A stretch of 64,000 nucleotides of DNA from JAVVHE01 sp032249695 (GCA_032249695.1 JAVVHE010000013.1:1-64000), one strand, 5' to 3'. Shown: positions 43,421-54,188, counted from the stretch's first letter. The notes: generated from the letters alone by a model not told the origin. Translations and numbers: made by a program.

Positions 43421-44815
43421 ATGCCCAACCCGCAAATCGTGCTGTTCCGTCAGGACCTCCGCGTCCACGATCACGCCGCGCTAGTGGCGGCCGCCGCCGC
43501 CGGCTCGGTGCTGCCGCTGTTCGTGCTGGACGACGACACGCCCGGCAAATGGCGCACCGGCAGCGCCGGGCGCTGGTGGCTGCACCACAGCGTCGCCGCG
43601 CTGGCGGCTGCGCTTCAGAGCCTGGGCGCGCGGCTGGTGCTGTTGCGCGGGCGAGCGGGGCCGCTGGTGGCGCGGCTGGCGGACGAACTGGGCGCGCAGG
43701 TCCACGCGATCAAGCTGCACGAGCCGTGGGCCGCCATCCAGGAGGCCGAGATCGGCGAGCGGCTGACGCTGCACCCGGGCCAGACGCTCAGCTCTCCCCC
43801 CGCGGTGCTGACCAAGTCCGGCGGGCGCTTCCGCGTGTTCTCACCCTTCTGGCGCGCGCTGCAGGAGCAAATGCCTCCGGCCCCGCCCAAGCCGGCGCCG
43901 AAGCGCCTGACGATGGCCGACCATGCGCCGGCCGGCGACCTGCTGGAGGACTGGGGCCTGCTTCCCACCCACCCCAACTGGGCAGCCGAGTTCGCCGACC
44001 ACTGGTCCCCCGGCGAGGAGGGCGGGCGCGCGACGCTCGACCGCTTCACCGGGCTGGTCGCGGGCTATGCAGAGGGGCGCAACCTCCCCGCCGAGCCGCG
44101 GACCTCGGCGCTCTCGCCCCATCTCCACTGGGGCGAGGTCAGCGCCGCCGAGGTGTGGCACCGCGTGGCCGCCGCCGCCGAGCCCGACATCGCCGAACCC
44201 TTCCTGCGCGAAATCGGCTGGCGCGACTTCGCGATCCAGGCGCTCGATGCCGAGCCGTCCTCACCCGACACGCCGCTTTCGCCCAAATTCGCCCGCTTCC
44301 CGCACCGCGACGACTCGGCGGGTCTGCGCGCGTGGCAGCGCGGGCTGACCGGCTATCCGATCGTCGACGCAGGCATGCGCCAGCTGTGGCGGACCGGCTG
44401 GATGCACAACCGTGTGCGGATGATCGCCTCGTCCTTCCTGGTAAAGCACCTGCTCGTCGACTGGCGGCGCGGCTCCGAATGGTTCTGGGACACGCTGGTG
44501 GACGCCGACCTCGCCAACAACACGCTGGGATGGCAGTGGATCATGGGCTCGGGCTACGACGCGCAACCTTTCTTCCGGATATTCGAGCCCGTCGCCCAAG
44601 GCCGCCGCCACGATCCCACCGGCGCCTATGTGAGGCGCTGGGTGCCGGAGCTGGCCGCGCTGCCCGACAGCGTGATCCACGCCCCATGGGAAGCCTCCCC
44701 GCTGGAACTGGAGCAAGCAGGCGTGCGCCTGGGCGAGACCTACCCGGAGCGCGTAGTAGAGCATGGCGCAGCGCGGCGGAGGGCGCTGGAGGCGTTGGGG
44801 CAGCTCAGCGTCTAA
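43421..44815 (+). CDS. phrB: Deoxyribodipyrimidine photolyase (CPD class I)
   Basis: Repairs cyclobutane pyrimidine dimers with blue light. The antenna domain begins IVLFRQDLRVHDHAAL. The FAD domain has LSPHLHWGEVSAAEV, YPIVDAGMRQLWRTGWMHNR and DLANNTLGWQWIMGSGYDA, the part lining FAD and the dimer pocket. At 464 residues it is standard. ATG 43421 is supported by the first strand position. It shares its stop region with a small minus-strand ORF. Confidence 0.95.
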   Translation: MPNPQIVLFRQDLRVHDHAALVAAAAAGSVLPLFVLDDDTPGKWRTGSAGRWWLHHSVAALAAALQSLGARLVLLRGRAGPLVARLADELGAQVHAIKLHEPWAAIQEAEIGERLTLHPGQTLSSPPAVLTKSGGRFRVFSPFWRALQEQMPPAPPKPAPKRLTMADHAPAGDLLEDWGLLPTHPNWAAEFADHWSPGEEGGRATLDRFTGLVAGYAEGRNLPAEPRTSALSPHLHWGEVSAAEVWHRVAAAAEPDIAEPFLREIGWRDFAIQALDAEPSSPDTPLSPKFARFPHRDDSAGLRAWQRGLTGYPIVDAGMRQLWRTGWMHNRVRMIASSFLVKHLLVDWRRGSEWFWDTLVDADLANNTLGWQWIMGSGYDAQPFFRIFEPVAQGRRHDPTGAYVRRWVPELAALPDSVIHAPWEASPLELEQAGVRLGETYPERVVEHGAARRRALEALGQLSV

Positions 44816-44985
44816 CCCGGTGGCCGTTCGAACGGGCTCGTCTGAAACAGTGCGAGCGCCTTTTCGACTTTGTCGAAGAACCCGTCGAACGGGACGACCT
44901 CAGCGTCGGTAAGGCTAGAAATCGTGAAGATCGCATGACCGGGCGTTCTCATCGTGTACGGCAATAAGTATTCATCACGGTGCAC
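44812..44985 (-). CDS. Possible 57-codon protein of unknown function
   Basis: A GTG-started frame, VHRDEYLLPYTMRTPGHAIF to the stop TAG at 44814-44812. It includes AEVVPFDGFFDKVEKALALF, an amphipathic helix. The frame is open for about another 65 codons upstream of the GTG, without a start codon, so it may be the 3' end of a broken gene. It has no clear ribosome site and I recognise no family. Its stop overlaps that of phrB. Base composition is less GC-rich than in the neighbours. Confidence 0.3.
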   Translation of the reverse strand: MHRDEYLLPYTMRTPGHAIFTISSLTDAEVVPFDGFFDKVEKALALFQTSPFERPPG

Positions 44986-45216
44986 AACGCGCGCCGCAGG
45001 TTGAGATGTCGATATCCAGATCGGCGAAGAAGCGTCGTAAAGTTGATATATTCTACAGCGATTTTTCCCAAGACCATCTACAAAGTTGTCTTTGCTGTTT
45101 GGCTTCGCGAGTTTGGCTGCTTGCTGGCTTCGCGAAACAACCGGTAACAGCTTGTGAGAGTGACGAGTTCCCGTTTAGCGGGTTATACCGCCCCGATGGG
45201 GGCTGCGTGTGCGGAT
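44986..45216. other. AT-richer gap between phrB and pyrG
   Basis: This interval has visibly lower GC than all surrounding genes and no firm gene. It holds a CCCC/GGGG hairpin at 45190-45203, which could end pyrG transcription. It may be residual foreign DNA. Confidence 0.5.
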
Positions 45217-46845
<1,629 letters not shown>

Positions 46846-46875
46846 GGGCGGCCACCTTAGGCGGGGGTTGCAGCC

Positions 46876-46907
46876 GCTGTCACGCGGCGAGTGCGTAGCG
46901 TGACAGC
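46876..46907. repeat. 10-bp perfect inverted repeat between secG and pyrG
   Basis: GCTGTCACGC and GCGTGACAGC flank a 12-nt loop. There is no T-run. It could be a terminator-like or attenuating hairpin in front of pyrG, or a dispersed palindrome. Confidence 0.5.
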
Positions 46908-46936
46908 TGGCGCCGTGGACGCCGCCGCGGGTGCGC

Positions 46937-47404
46937 TTAGTTGGCGGGTGCCGGCGCGGGCGCCGCCGGCGTCGCGCCTCTGGGCGCGCCGCTCGGGTTC
47001 GTCACGGGCGGCTGCGTCGGCCCAACCTCCAGCGGCGAGGCGGGTTCGCTTGGGCCACCGAAAATCGGCACCCCACCCGGAGCCGCGGGCGCGGTCGGCA
47101 CAGGCCGCGGCGCACCGGGGTTGAGCGGCGCGGGCACCGACGCGGCATTGGGATTGATGACGCGCGTCTTGCCCGAATGGCCATAGAGCACCGCCAAGCC
47201 GAGCGAGGTAATCACGAAAACTGCGCCAAGGATCGAGGTCGACCGCGTCAGCAGGTCCGCCGCACCGCGCGCGCTGACCAGTCCGCCCGTCGTCTGCCCG
47301 ATGCCCAAGGCCCCGCCTTCGGAGCGCTGCAGCAGGATCACGCCGACGAGGGCGGCGGCGATCAGGGTGTGGACGATGAGGACGAAGGGGATGACGTAGG
47401 ACAA
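46937..47404 (-). CDS. secG: Preprotein translocase subunit SecG
   Basis: Small membrane subunit of SecYEG. Two membrane helices, IPFVLIVHTLIAAALVGVIL and ILGAVFVITSLGLAVLYG, are separated by the conserved LLQRSEGGALGIG turn. The 155 residues include a Pro/Ala/Gly C-terminal extension of about 75 residues, frequent in alphaproteobacteria. TTG at 47404 is used because no ATG is available at the required position. Confidence 0.92.
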   Translation of the reverse strand: MSYVIPFVLIVHTLIAAALVGVILLQRSEGGALGIGQTTGGLVSARGAADLLTRSTSILGAVFVITSLGLAVLYGHSGKTRVINPNAASVPAPLNPGAPRPVPTAPAAPGGVPIFGGPSEPASPLEVGPTQPPVTNPSGAPRGATPAAPAPAPAN

Positions 47405-47787
47405 GGGGTGCCTGGCAGCTTGCGGGATGGTGCGTCGCAGTTAGTCACGCGCGCGCCACGGGGCAACCCAGACGGGGAGCAGCCCGGGATCACCGCCGCG
47501 ACGCACCCGGGCACCCAGCCGCGCAGCAGCTCGCGCTGGCTCTGCGGCTCGCGCGTCGGCCGTTCCGGAGGCCGTTGAGCGCGATCCGAGCCGTCGCCCA
47601 GCGCATTCGATGACCCGCTGTCGCCGACCTCCCGGGAACACGGACTACCCGGCCGGCGCGATCGCGACCGCCTGCTCGCTGATGCGCGCTCCGGGCGCAC
47701 CGATGGCGGCCGCTGCGAGCGGCAGCGCCAACGCAGCGCGGCGCAGTGCATCGAACGGAGGGGCGGCAACCCGCGCGACGCGGACCC
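47405..47787. other. GC-rich gap between the S1/P1 nuclease gene and secG
   Basis: Minus-strand frames here stay open for 45 to 65 codons, but none has a start codon with a ribosome site or a recognisable domain. In many relatives tpiA precedes secG; it is not here. I see nothing assignable. Confidence 0.45.
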
Positions 47788-48570
47788 TTATTTCGGCGGC
47801 GCGAACAGCCAGTTGAGATAGGCCGCCAGCCGCACGCCGCCCTGCGCCAGCCGCCGGTCGACAGTCGCGCGGTGCCTGTAAACATAGGCGAACCCTACCT
47901 GCTCGCCTTCCGGGTAGAGGCCGTCGCGCAGCGCCGCCGATTCGCCGATCCACACCAGCGGGTCCGCAACGTCCCACTGCGTGAGCTCGTCGGGCGTCAG
48001 CTTGGCGCCCAGCCATGCCGCTTTCTCGCTGAAACTCAGCCCCTCGTCCTCCACCAACCCCGAGTCCCATAGCGCGTGGAGGTTGGTTTCGCGCCCATTG
48101 AAGCGGATTTTAACGTCGTTGCCACCCTTGTCGGAACCGTTACCGGCATGGAACGGCTGGTGCAGGTCGCCGACGATGTGGATGATGAACCGCAGCGCCA
48201 GCGCCTTGTCGGCGGGCTTGGCGCGGGGATCGCGCACTGTCGCGGCAAAGTGCTTCAGGGCGGTCACGGCGTCGCCCTCGGGCGGAGCGCCGACCTCAGC
48301 GTAGGTCTTCCCCGGCGGCACGGTCACATAGTGGAAGGGAGAGGCATCCTTCTGCCAGAAGGCGCTCGGGTCCGATCGCATGAAGTCGGGCCAGGTCGAA
48401 GCCTCGGCGATGCTCTCGCCAGCGGGCAGGATGCGCATCACCCCGGCGCGCGCCGAGGGTGTCAGGTATTTGTCGGCGATGGTGCCGATGACGCGGTGCC
48501 CCTCCTGTCCCCACGCATGGGCGGCGTGCGGGCTGAGGAGCAGGGCGGCGACGATCAGGGCGGTGCGCAT
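47788..48570 (-). CDS. Secreted S1/P1 nuclease
   Basis: Zinc-dependent nuclease cleaving single-stranded nucleic acid. A signal peptide ends SPHAAHA, leaving Trp as the mature N-terminus, which is itself a zinc ligand in this family. It is followed by WGQEGHRVIGTIADKYL, the HIVGDLHQPFHAGNGSDKGG metal-site helix and NLHALWDSGL. The 260-residue length fits. It probably supplies phosphate or nucleotides from extracellular nucleic acid. Confidence 0.93.
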   Translation of the reverse strand: MRTALIVAALLLSPHAAHAWGQEGHRVIGTIADKYLTPSARAGVMRILPAGESIAEASTWPDFMRSDPSAFWQKDASPFHYVTVPPGKTYAEVGAPPEGDAVTALKHFAATVRDPRAKPADKALALRFIIHIVGDLHQPFHAGNGSDKGGNDVKIRFNGRETNLHALWDSGLVEDEGLSFSEKAAWLGAKLTPDELTQWDVADPLVWIGESAALRDGLYPEGEQVGFAYVYRHRATVDRRLAQGGVRLAAYLNWLFAPPK

Positions 48571-48621
48571 CGCCCGCTCGTGCAGCGCGAGTGTTGCGGG
48601 ATTGTGACGCTGCGGGCGGCG

Positions 48622-49242
48622 TCAGCCGGTGATCGTCACATGCCCGGGCTGCGCCGCGACCCGCTCCAGCCAAGCGCGCAGATGGCGGTAGGGTTCAAGA
48701 GCAAATCCGCCATCCGCGGCGACATGCGTATAGGCGTAAAGTGCGATATCGGCGATCGACAGCCGGTCGCCGACGAACCATGCGCGGCCTGCCAGATGAT
48801 CGTCCATCAGCTTCAGCGCGGCCTCGCCCGCAGCCTGCTTGTCGGGGATCGTTGCCTGGCGCGCCGGGCTCTGCTCGTCGAAGCCGCCGCCGTAGGTGCG
48901 CCAGAAGCGCAGCGTCGCAATGTTGGGCTCGTGATTATACTGTTCCCAGAACAGCCAGCGCAGCACGTCGGCGCGGCCGAACGCTCCATCGGGCAGCAGG
49001 TCGGTGCCCTCGGCGAGGAACCACAGCGCTGCGTTTGATTCGGGCAGAAAGTTGGATCCCACCTGCAACACCGGGATGCGCCCGTTGGCATTGACGGTCG
49101 CGAGGAACCGGGGCGTGCGCGTCTCGCCCTTCAGAATGTCGTATTCGCGCCGCTCGTAGCTGCGGCCGATATGCGCGAGCGCGAGGCGGATTTTGTAGCA
49201 GTTTCTGCTGGCGGCATATTCGTGCAGGATCAGCTCAGTCAC
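48622..49242 (-). CDS. Glutathione S-transferase
   Basis: A 206-residue GST: TELILHEYAASRNCYKIRLA with a Ser active-site candidate (beta/theta-like), VNANGRIPVLQVG with cis-Pro, LPESNAALWFLAEG, and a C-terminal LSIADIALYAYTHVAADGG. The GTG at 49242 overlaps the stop of the quinone oxidoreductase gene, so they are coupled; both would act on electrophilic or quinone compounds. Confidence 0.9.
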   Translation of the reverse strand: MTELILHEYAASRNCYKIRLALAHIGRSYERREYDILKGETRTPRFLATVNANGRIPVLQVGSNFLPESNAALWFLAEGTDLLPDGAFGRADVLRWLFWEQYNHEPNIATLRFWRTYGGGFDEQSPARQATIPDKQAAGEAALKLMDDHLAGRAWFVGDRLSIADIALYAYTHVAADGGFALEPYRHLRAWLERVAAQPGHVTITG

Positions 49243-50237
49243 TTGGCCGCCACCAGGATGATCTTTCCGACATGCTCGCCCGCCTCCATCCGGCGGTGCG
49301 CGTCGGCGGCTTCGGCGAGCGGATAGATGCTGTCGACCACCGCGCGCACGCTGCCGTTTGCGATCAACGGCCAAACCTCGCGCTCCAGCGCACGTGCGAT
49401 GCGGCCTTTTACCGCCACCGGCTGCGGCCGCAGCAGCCCCCCCGTCAGCCGCAGCTCGCGCGCCATCACCAGGCCCAGGTCCAGCTCGGTCGTGCGCCCG
49501 CGCTGCGTGGCGATCGAAAGATGGCGGCCGAATCGCGAAAGGCAGCGCAGGTTGCGCGGCACGTAATCGCCGCCGATCATGTCGAGGACGACTTCCACGC
49601 CCTCCCCGCCGGTGATGCGCTGCACCTCGGCCTCGAAGTCGCTCGCGCGGTAGTCGATCGCGTGGTCGGCGCCGAGCGCGCGCGCGGCGGCGCACTTGTC
49701 GGGGTTGCCCGCGGTCACCAGAACTTCCGCGCCGAACGCCTTTGCAAGCTGGATCGCGGTGACGCCGATGCCGCTGCTGCCGCCGTGAACCAGGATGCGC
49801 TCGCCCGCCCTCAGCGCGCCACGCTCGAAAACGTTCGCCCACACGGTGAAGAAGGTCTCGGGCAGGCCGGCCGCCTCGGCTGCGCTGAGATCCGCAGGCC
49901 AGGGCAGACAGCATTGCTCGTCGGCGACCGCATATTCCGCATAGCCGCCGCCGGGCAGCAGCGCGGTCACGCGGTCGCCCACGCGCCAGCGCTCGACTGA
50001 CGGCTGGGCGAGGACAACCTCGCCCGAGACTTCGAGGCCAGGGATCGTGGGCGCACCGGGCGGCATCGGATACTTGCCCAGCCGCTGCAGCACGTCGGGC
50101 CGGTTCACGCCCGCGGCTGCCACGCGGATCAGCAGCTGGCTGTCTCGCGGGGCGGGGACGGGACGGTCCACAAGCTCCAGCACCTCGGGCCCGCCCGGCC
50201 CGGCTGGATCGATGGCACGCATGGATGACGGGAGCAT
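49239..50237 (-). CDS. NAD(P)H:quinone oxidoreductase (MDR family, PIG3-like)
   Basis: Medium-chain dehydrogenase/reductase without zinc ligands. It has the GroES-like part (VNRPDVLQRLGKYPMPPGAP), the cofactor-binding segment ILVHGGSSGIGVTAIQLA and DMIGGDYVPRNLRCL. It belongs to the quinone oxidoreductase/TP53I3-like group, which often sits near DUF1192 in alphaproteobacteria, as here. The start is at 50237 or an ATG five codons later (50222, MRAIDPAGPGG), which matches homologues slightly better. Confidence 0.9.
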   Translation of the reverse strand: MLPSSMRAIDPAGPGGPEVLELVDRPVPAPRDSQLLIRVAAAGVNRPDVLQRLGKYPMPPGAPTIPGLEVSGEVVLAQPSVERWRVGDRVTALLPGGGYAEYAVADEQCCLPWPADLSAAEAAGLPETFFTVWANVFERGALRAGERILVHGGSSGIGVTAIQLAKAFGAEVLVTAGNPDKCAAARALGADHAIDYRASDFEAEVQRITGGEGVEVVLDMIGGDYVPRNLRCLSRFGRHLSIATQRGRTTELDLGLVMARELRLTGGLLRPQPVAVKGRIARALEREVWPLIANGSVRAVVDSIYPLAEAADAHRRMEAGEHVGKIILVAAK

Positions 50238-50283
50238 GGGCGCCGCATTGGCGCGAGCAGCGGCGGTTGGCTAGGGGCGGGGC

Positions 50284-51030
50284 ATGGCGCCGACCCCGCA
50301 CGAGCTATCGCTGGCGCTGGCGATGGGGGTAGCGGCGGCGCTCTATTCGACGGTGGGGCATGCCGGCGCGTCGGCCTATATCGGGCTGATGGCGCTGTGG
50401 GGCATCGCGCCGCCCACGATGAAGCCGACCGCGCTGGTGCTGAACCTGATCGTCGCGTCGATGGGGTCGGTTCGCTACGTGCGCGCGGGGCTGTTCCGGT
50501 GGCGGACGCTGTGGCCTTTCCTCGTCGGCGCGCTACCGTTTGCGTTCATCGGCGGCGGCATCCAGCTGCCCGCGCACTGGTATCGGCCGCTCATCGGCGG
50601 CGTGCTGATCCTGTCGGCGGTCCGCCTGCTGTGGCCGCACCCGATCCGCGCCGCGCTTGATCCATGTGATCCGCCGATCGTGCTGGGCGTTGGGCTGGGA
50701 GCGGGCCTAGGCCTGCTCGCGGGACTGACGGGGACGGGCGGAGGCATTTTCCTGTCGCCGCTGCTGCTGTTCCTGGGCTGGAGCGATACCAAGCGCACCG
50801 TCGGCGTCGCGAGCCTGTTCATCATGGCGAACTCGACCGCCGGCCTGCTGGGCAACCTGTCCGCCGCAACCGCCTCGCTGCCATCCGCGCTGCCGCTCTA
50901 CGCGGGCGCGGTGCTGATCGGCGGGGTGGGGGGCACCACGGTCGCCATCCGCAGCGGCCCAGCCATCATCCTGAAGGCGCTTGGCGTGGTGCTTGCAGTC
51001 GCGGGCGCGAAGTTGATTGCGACACGGTGA
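50284..51030 (+). CDS. TSUP/TauE-SafE family membrane permease
   Basis: A 248-residue integral membrane protein with seven to eight hydrophobic helices in two inverted halves. Each half begins with the signature of the family (YSTVGHAGASAYIGLMALWG and GLLAGLTGTGGGIFLSPLLL). These permeases export or import sulfite, sulfoacetate and related organosulfur anions; the substrate here is unknown. Divergent from the quinone oxidoreductase. Confidence 0.9.
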   Translation: MAPTPHELSLALAMGVAAALYSTVGHAGASAYIGLMALWGIAPPTMKPTALVLNLIVASMGSVRYVRAGLFRWRTLWPFLVGALPFAFIGGGIQLPAHWYRPLIGGVLILSAVRLLWPHPIRAALDPCDPPIVLGVGLGAGLGLLAGLTGTGGGIFLSPLLLFLGWSDTKRTVGVASLFIMANSTAGLLGNLSAATASLPSALPLYAGAVLIGGVGGTTVAIRSGPAIILKALGVVLAVAGAKLIATR

Positions 51031-51076
51031 AATCGCCCGGGGGATGGAACCCGCTCCAAGCTCGCCTTGGCGAGGG

Positions 51077-51101
51077 GACCGTCCTGCGCAGCAGGATGGT
51101 C
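51077..51101. repeat. 11-bp hairpin downstream of the permease
   Basis: GACCGTCCTGC-GCA-GCAGGATGGTC forms an 11-bp stem with one G-T pair. It lies 46 bp after the TSUP stop and may serve as its terminator or be a dispersed palindrome. Confidence 0.5.
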
Positions 51102-51181
51102 AAGGGCCTAACGGTTGGGCGTGAGTTTCCGGCGCCGCTCCCGCACAACGGCTCGACACTCCACCGTGCCGCGCACGGTCT

Positions 51182-51206
51182 CCTCCCCAACCAGAGATTG
51201 GGAAGG
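51182..51206. repeat. CCTCCCCAA/TTGGGAAGG hairpin
   Basis: Nine-base arms with one mismatch around a 7-nt loop. It resembles the hairpins at 16575 and 42468 in its CCTCCCC/GGGGAGG arms. The rest of 51031-51491 holds no firm gene, although the minus strand has a coding-like stretch. Confidence 0.5.
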
Positions 51207-51491
51207 AATGTGCGGTTCTAGCGTGCCGCCCGCAACTGGTGCCGACGGGCAGCACGCTCTGGTCGGTTGCGGTGAGCCGGCTGTCGACGGCCGCTTGGCT
51301 CGGCGGCGCGGCCGAACCGTTCACTTGCGCATCCGCGGCGAGGGTGCCGCCGATGTCCTCCCGCGTGAGGTTGCCGCCCGCGTGGCGTGCGGTCTCGGTG
51401 AGATCGCGCGCCAGCGGGCGTGCGAGGAGCCGACCAGCGCAGCAGCGAAGGCGCCATTTCCGCCTTCGCCGATCGGCGCTAAATGAGGTCG

Positions 51492-51698
51492 ATGACCGAT
51501 GACGACCTGCCCCGCCCCAAGCCATCTGACGCGCTGACGGCGCTCACTCGCGAGGATCTGGGGCGCCTCAGTGTCGATGAGGTGCAGGCGCGCATCACGT
51601 CGCTTAGGGCGGAGATCGCGCTCTGCGAAGCGCGGCTGGCAGAGAGCGGATCGGTGAAGGCTGCCGCGAATGCGTTATTCCGCCACCATCGGGACTGA
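51492..51698 (+). CDS. DUF1192 family protein
   Basis: A 68-residue cytosolic protein of an alphaproteobacterial family. It starts MTDDDLPRPK, then LTREDLGRLSVDEVQARITS and a coiled-coil-like helix EIALCEARLAESGSVKAAAN ending in ALFRHH, all hallmarks of the family. An ATG three codons earlier (51483) is possible. Function is unknown; the usual neighbourhood with a quinone oxidoreductase is partly kept. Confidence 0.85.
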   Translation: MTDDDLPRPKPSDALTALTREDLGRLSVDEVQARITSLRAEIALCEARLAESGSVKAAANALFRHHRD

Positions 51699-51839
51699 CA
51701 GTCCAAAAATAGCGCGAAGCTGTTTCACTGCCGTTTCATGTCAAGGGCTTGCGTGCGCAGCCAAGCGGGGTGACATTCCGTAACCATGGGGGAAGAGACG
51801 CGCGGTTCTGCGTCAAGTCTGAGTTCGGAGGTTATCGGG

Positions 51840-54188
51840 ATGCCGTCATTCGCCCGGGAGCTTGAGCACACGCTCCACAATGCACTCGCCGAGGCGAGCC
51901 GCCGCCGCCACGAATATGCAACGCTTGAGCATCTGCTGCTCGCGCTCGTCGGCGATAGCCACGCGAGCGCAGTGATGCGCGCCTGCGCGGTCGACCTCGA
52001 CGAGCTTGCGACCACGCTGACGCATTATCTTGATACCGAACTCAACAGCCTGCGGGCCGATGCGCAGGTCGACCCCAACCCCACAGCCGGGTTCCAGCGC
52101 GTTGTCCAGCGCGCGATCTTGCACGTGCAGTCGTCGGGCCGCGAGGAAGTGACCGGCGCAAACGTGCTGGTGGCGCTGTTCAGCGAGCGGGAGAGCCACG
52201 CAGTCTACTTCCTGCAGCAGCAGGACATGACGCGCCTCGACGCGGTGAGCTTCATCAGCCACGGGATCGCCAAGACCGGATCGGGCGGCGAGGCGCGCGC
52301 GGCCAAGGGGTCGGCGACCGAGGAGGGCGAGAACGAGAAGCCGCACGGCAAATCGAGCGCCGGCAAGGGCGAGTCGGCGCTGAAGCAGTTTTGCGTGAAC
52401 CTCAATGAAAAGGCCAAGGTCGGGAAGGTCGATCCGCTGATCGGGCGCCAGGCCGAGGTCGAGCGGACGATCCAAATCCTCTGCCGCCGGTCCAAGAATA
52501 ACCCGCTCTATGTGGGTGATCCGGGTGTGGGTAAGACCGCGATCGCCGAGGGTCTTGCGCGCAAGATCGTCGAAGGCGAGGTGCCAGAGGTACTCGCCGA
52601 CGCGGTTATCTACGCGCTCGATATGGGCGCGCTGCTTGCTGGCACGCGCTATCGCGGCGACTTCGAGGAGCGGCTGAAGTCGGTCGTCTCCGAGCTGGAG
52701 AAGCTGCCCGGGGCGATTTTGTTCATCGACGAGATCCACACCGTCATCGGCGCGGGCGCAACCAGCGGCGGCGCGATGGATGCATCGAACCTGCTGAAGC
52801 CCGCGCTGTCATCGGGCGCGATCCGCTGCATCGGATCGACGACCTACAAGGAGTTCCGCAGCCATTTCGAGAAAGACCGCGCCCTTCTGCGCCGCTTCCA
52901 GAAGATCGACGTGAACGAGCCGTCGGTCGAGGATGCGGTCAAGATCATGGAAGGGCTGAAGCCGTACTTCGAGGAGCACCATCAGCTGAAATACACCACG
53001 GATGCGATCAAGTCGGCGGTGGAACTGTCGGCGCGCTACATCCATGACCGCAAGCTGCCCGACAAGGCGATCGACGTGATTGACGAAGCGGGCGCGAGCC
53101 AGATGCTGCTAGAGCCAAAGAAGCGCAAGAAGACCATCGGCCAGGCCGAAGTCGAGGCCGTCGTGGCCTCGATTGCTCGCATTCCGCCGAAGTCGGTCAG
53201 CTCCGACGACAAGGCCGCGCTGGCGACTTTGGAAGCGGACCTGAAGCGCGTAGTGTTCGGGCAGGACCAAGCGATCGAGCGGCTGTCGGCTGCGATCAAG
53301 ATGGCTCGCGCGGGCCTGCGCGAGCCGAACAAGCCGATCGGCTGCTACCTGTTCAGTGGCCCGACCGGTGTTGGTAAGACCGAAGTCGCGAAGCAGCTTG
53401 CCTCGATCATGGGTATCCCGCTCACCCGATTCGACATGTCCGAATATATGGAGCGGCACAGCGTCAGCCGCCTAATCGGCGCGCCTCCGGGCTATGTCGG
53501 ATTCGATCAGGGCGGGCAGCTGACCGATGCGGTCGACCAGCACCCGCACTCGGTGCTGCTGCTCGACGAGATCGAGAAGGCGCACCCGGACCTGTTCAAC
53601 ATTCTGTTGCAGGTGATGGACAACGGCAAGCTGACCGACCACCACGGCAAGACGGTCGATTTCCGGAACGTCATCCTGATCATGACGACGAACGCAGGTG
53701 CCGCCGACATGGCGCGCGAGGCGATCGGCTTCGGAGCGTCGGCGCGCGAGGGCGACCAGGAGGAAGCGATCAAGCGCATGTTCGCGCCAGAGTTCCGCAA
53801 CCGCCTCGATGCCGTGGTGCCCTTCGCCTACCTGCCGGCCGAGGTTGTTGCCCGCGTCGTCGACAAGTTCATCCTCGAGCTTGAGCTGCAGCTGGCCGAC
53901 CGCGACGTGCACATCAGCCTCACCGATCCGGCGAAGGCGTGGCTCACCGAGCGCGGTTACGACCGGCTCTATGGCGCGCGCCCGATGGGCCGCCTCATCC
54001 AGGACAAGATCAAGCAGCCGCTCGCCGAGGAGCTGCTGTTCGGCAAACTGGTGAACGGTGGCGAGGTGCGGGTCGATCTGGTTGACGGCGAGATCGCGTT
54101 CGAGATCACGCCCGCTGCACCCAAGCGCAGGAGAAAGGGCGCCGCCGAGGAGCCCGAGCAGCCCGAAGAACCCGCGATCGAAGCCTGA
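51840..54188 (+). CDS. clpA: ATP-dependent Clp protease ATP-binding subunit ClpA
   Basis: Hexameric AAA+ unfoldase that feeds ClpP. The N-domain begins MPSFARELEHTLHNALAEAS. The first AAA module has Walker A GDPGVGKT, the second GPTGVGKT with the ClpA/B signature; a loop with IGFGAS contains the ClpP-contact tripeptide. The start at 51840 has GGAGG nine bases upstream and gives 782 residues; an earlier in-frame ATG at 51786 lacks such a site. There is no clpS in front of it, unlike the common clpS-clpA order. Confidence 0.96.
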   Translation: MPSFARELEHTLHNALAEASRRRHEYATLEHLLLALVGDSHASAVMRACAVDLDELATTLTHYLDTELNSLRADAQVDPNPTAGFQRVVQRAILHVQSSGREEVTGANVLVALFSERESHAVYFLQQQDMTRLDAVSFISHGIAKTGSGGEARAAKGSATEEGENEKPHGKSSAGKGESALKQFCVNLNEKAKVGKVDPLIGRQAEVERTIQILCRRSKNNPLYVGDPGVGKTAIAEGLARKIVEGEVPEVLADAVIYALDMGALLAGTRYRGDFEERLKSVVSELEKLPGAILFIDEIHTVIGAGATSGGAMDASNLLKPALSSGAIRCIGSTTYKEFRSHFEKDRALLRRFQKIDVNEPSVEDAVKIMEGLKPYFEEHHQLKYTTDAIKSAVELSARYIHDRKLPDKAIDVIDEAGASQMLLEPKKRKKTIGQAEVEAVVASIARIPPKSVSSDDKAALATLEADLKRVVFGQDQAIERLSAAIKMARAGLREPNKPIGCYLFSGPTGVGKTEVAKQLASIMGIPLTRFDMSEYMERHSVSRLIGAPPGYVGFDQGGQLTDAVDQHPHSVLLLDEIEKAHPDLFNILLQVMDNGKLTDHHGKTVDFRNVILIMTTNAGAADMAREAIGFGASAREGDQEEAIKRMFAPEFRNRLDAVVPFAYLPAEVVARVVDKFILELELQLADRDVHISLTDPAKAWLTERGYDRLYGARPMGRLIQDKIKQPLAEELLFGKLVNGGEVRVDLVDGEIAFEITPAAPKRRRKGAAEEPEQPEEPAIEA

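Noticed and set aside
43225..44967. 580-codon plus-strand frame over phrB
   Set aside because: Frame-shifted shadow of the photolyase gene.
51100..51525. 141-codon minus-strand ORF
   Set aside because: Start lies inside DUF1192 and both ends look random; only noted as coding-like in the middle.
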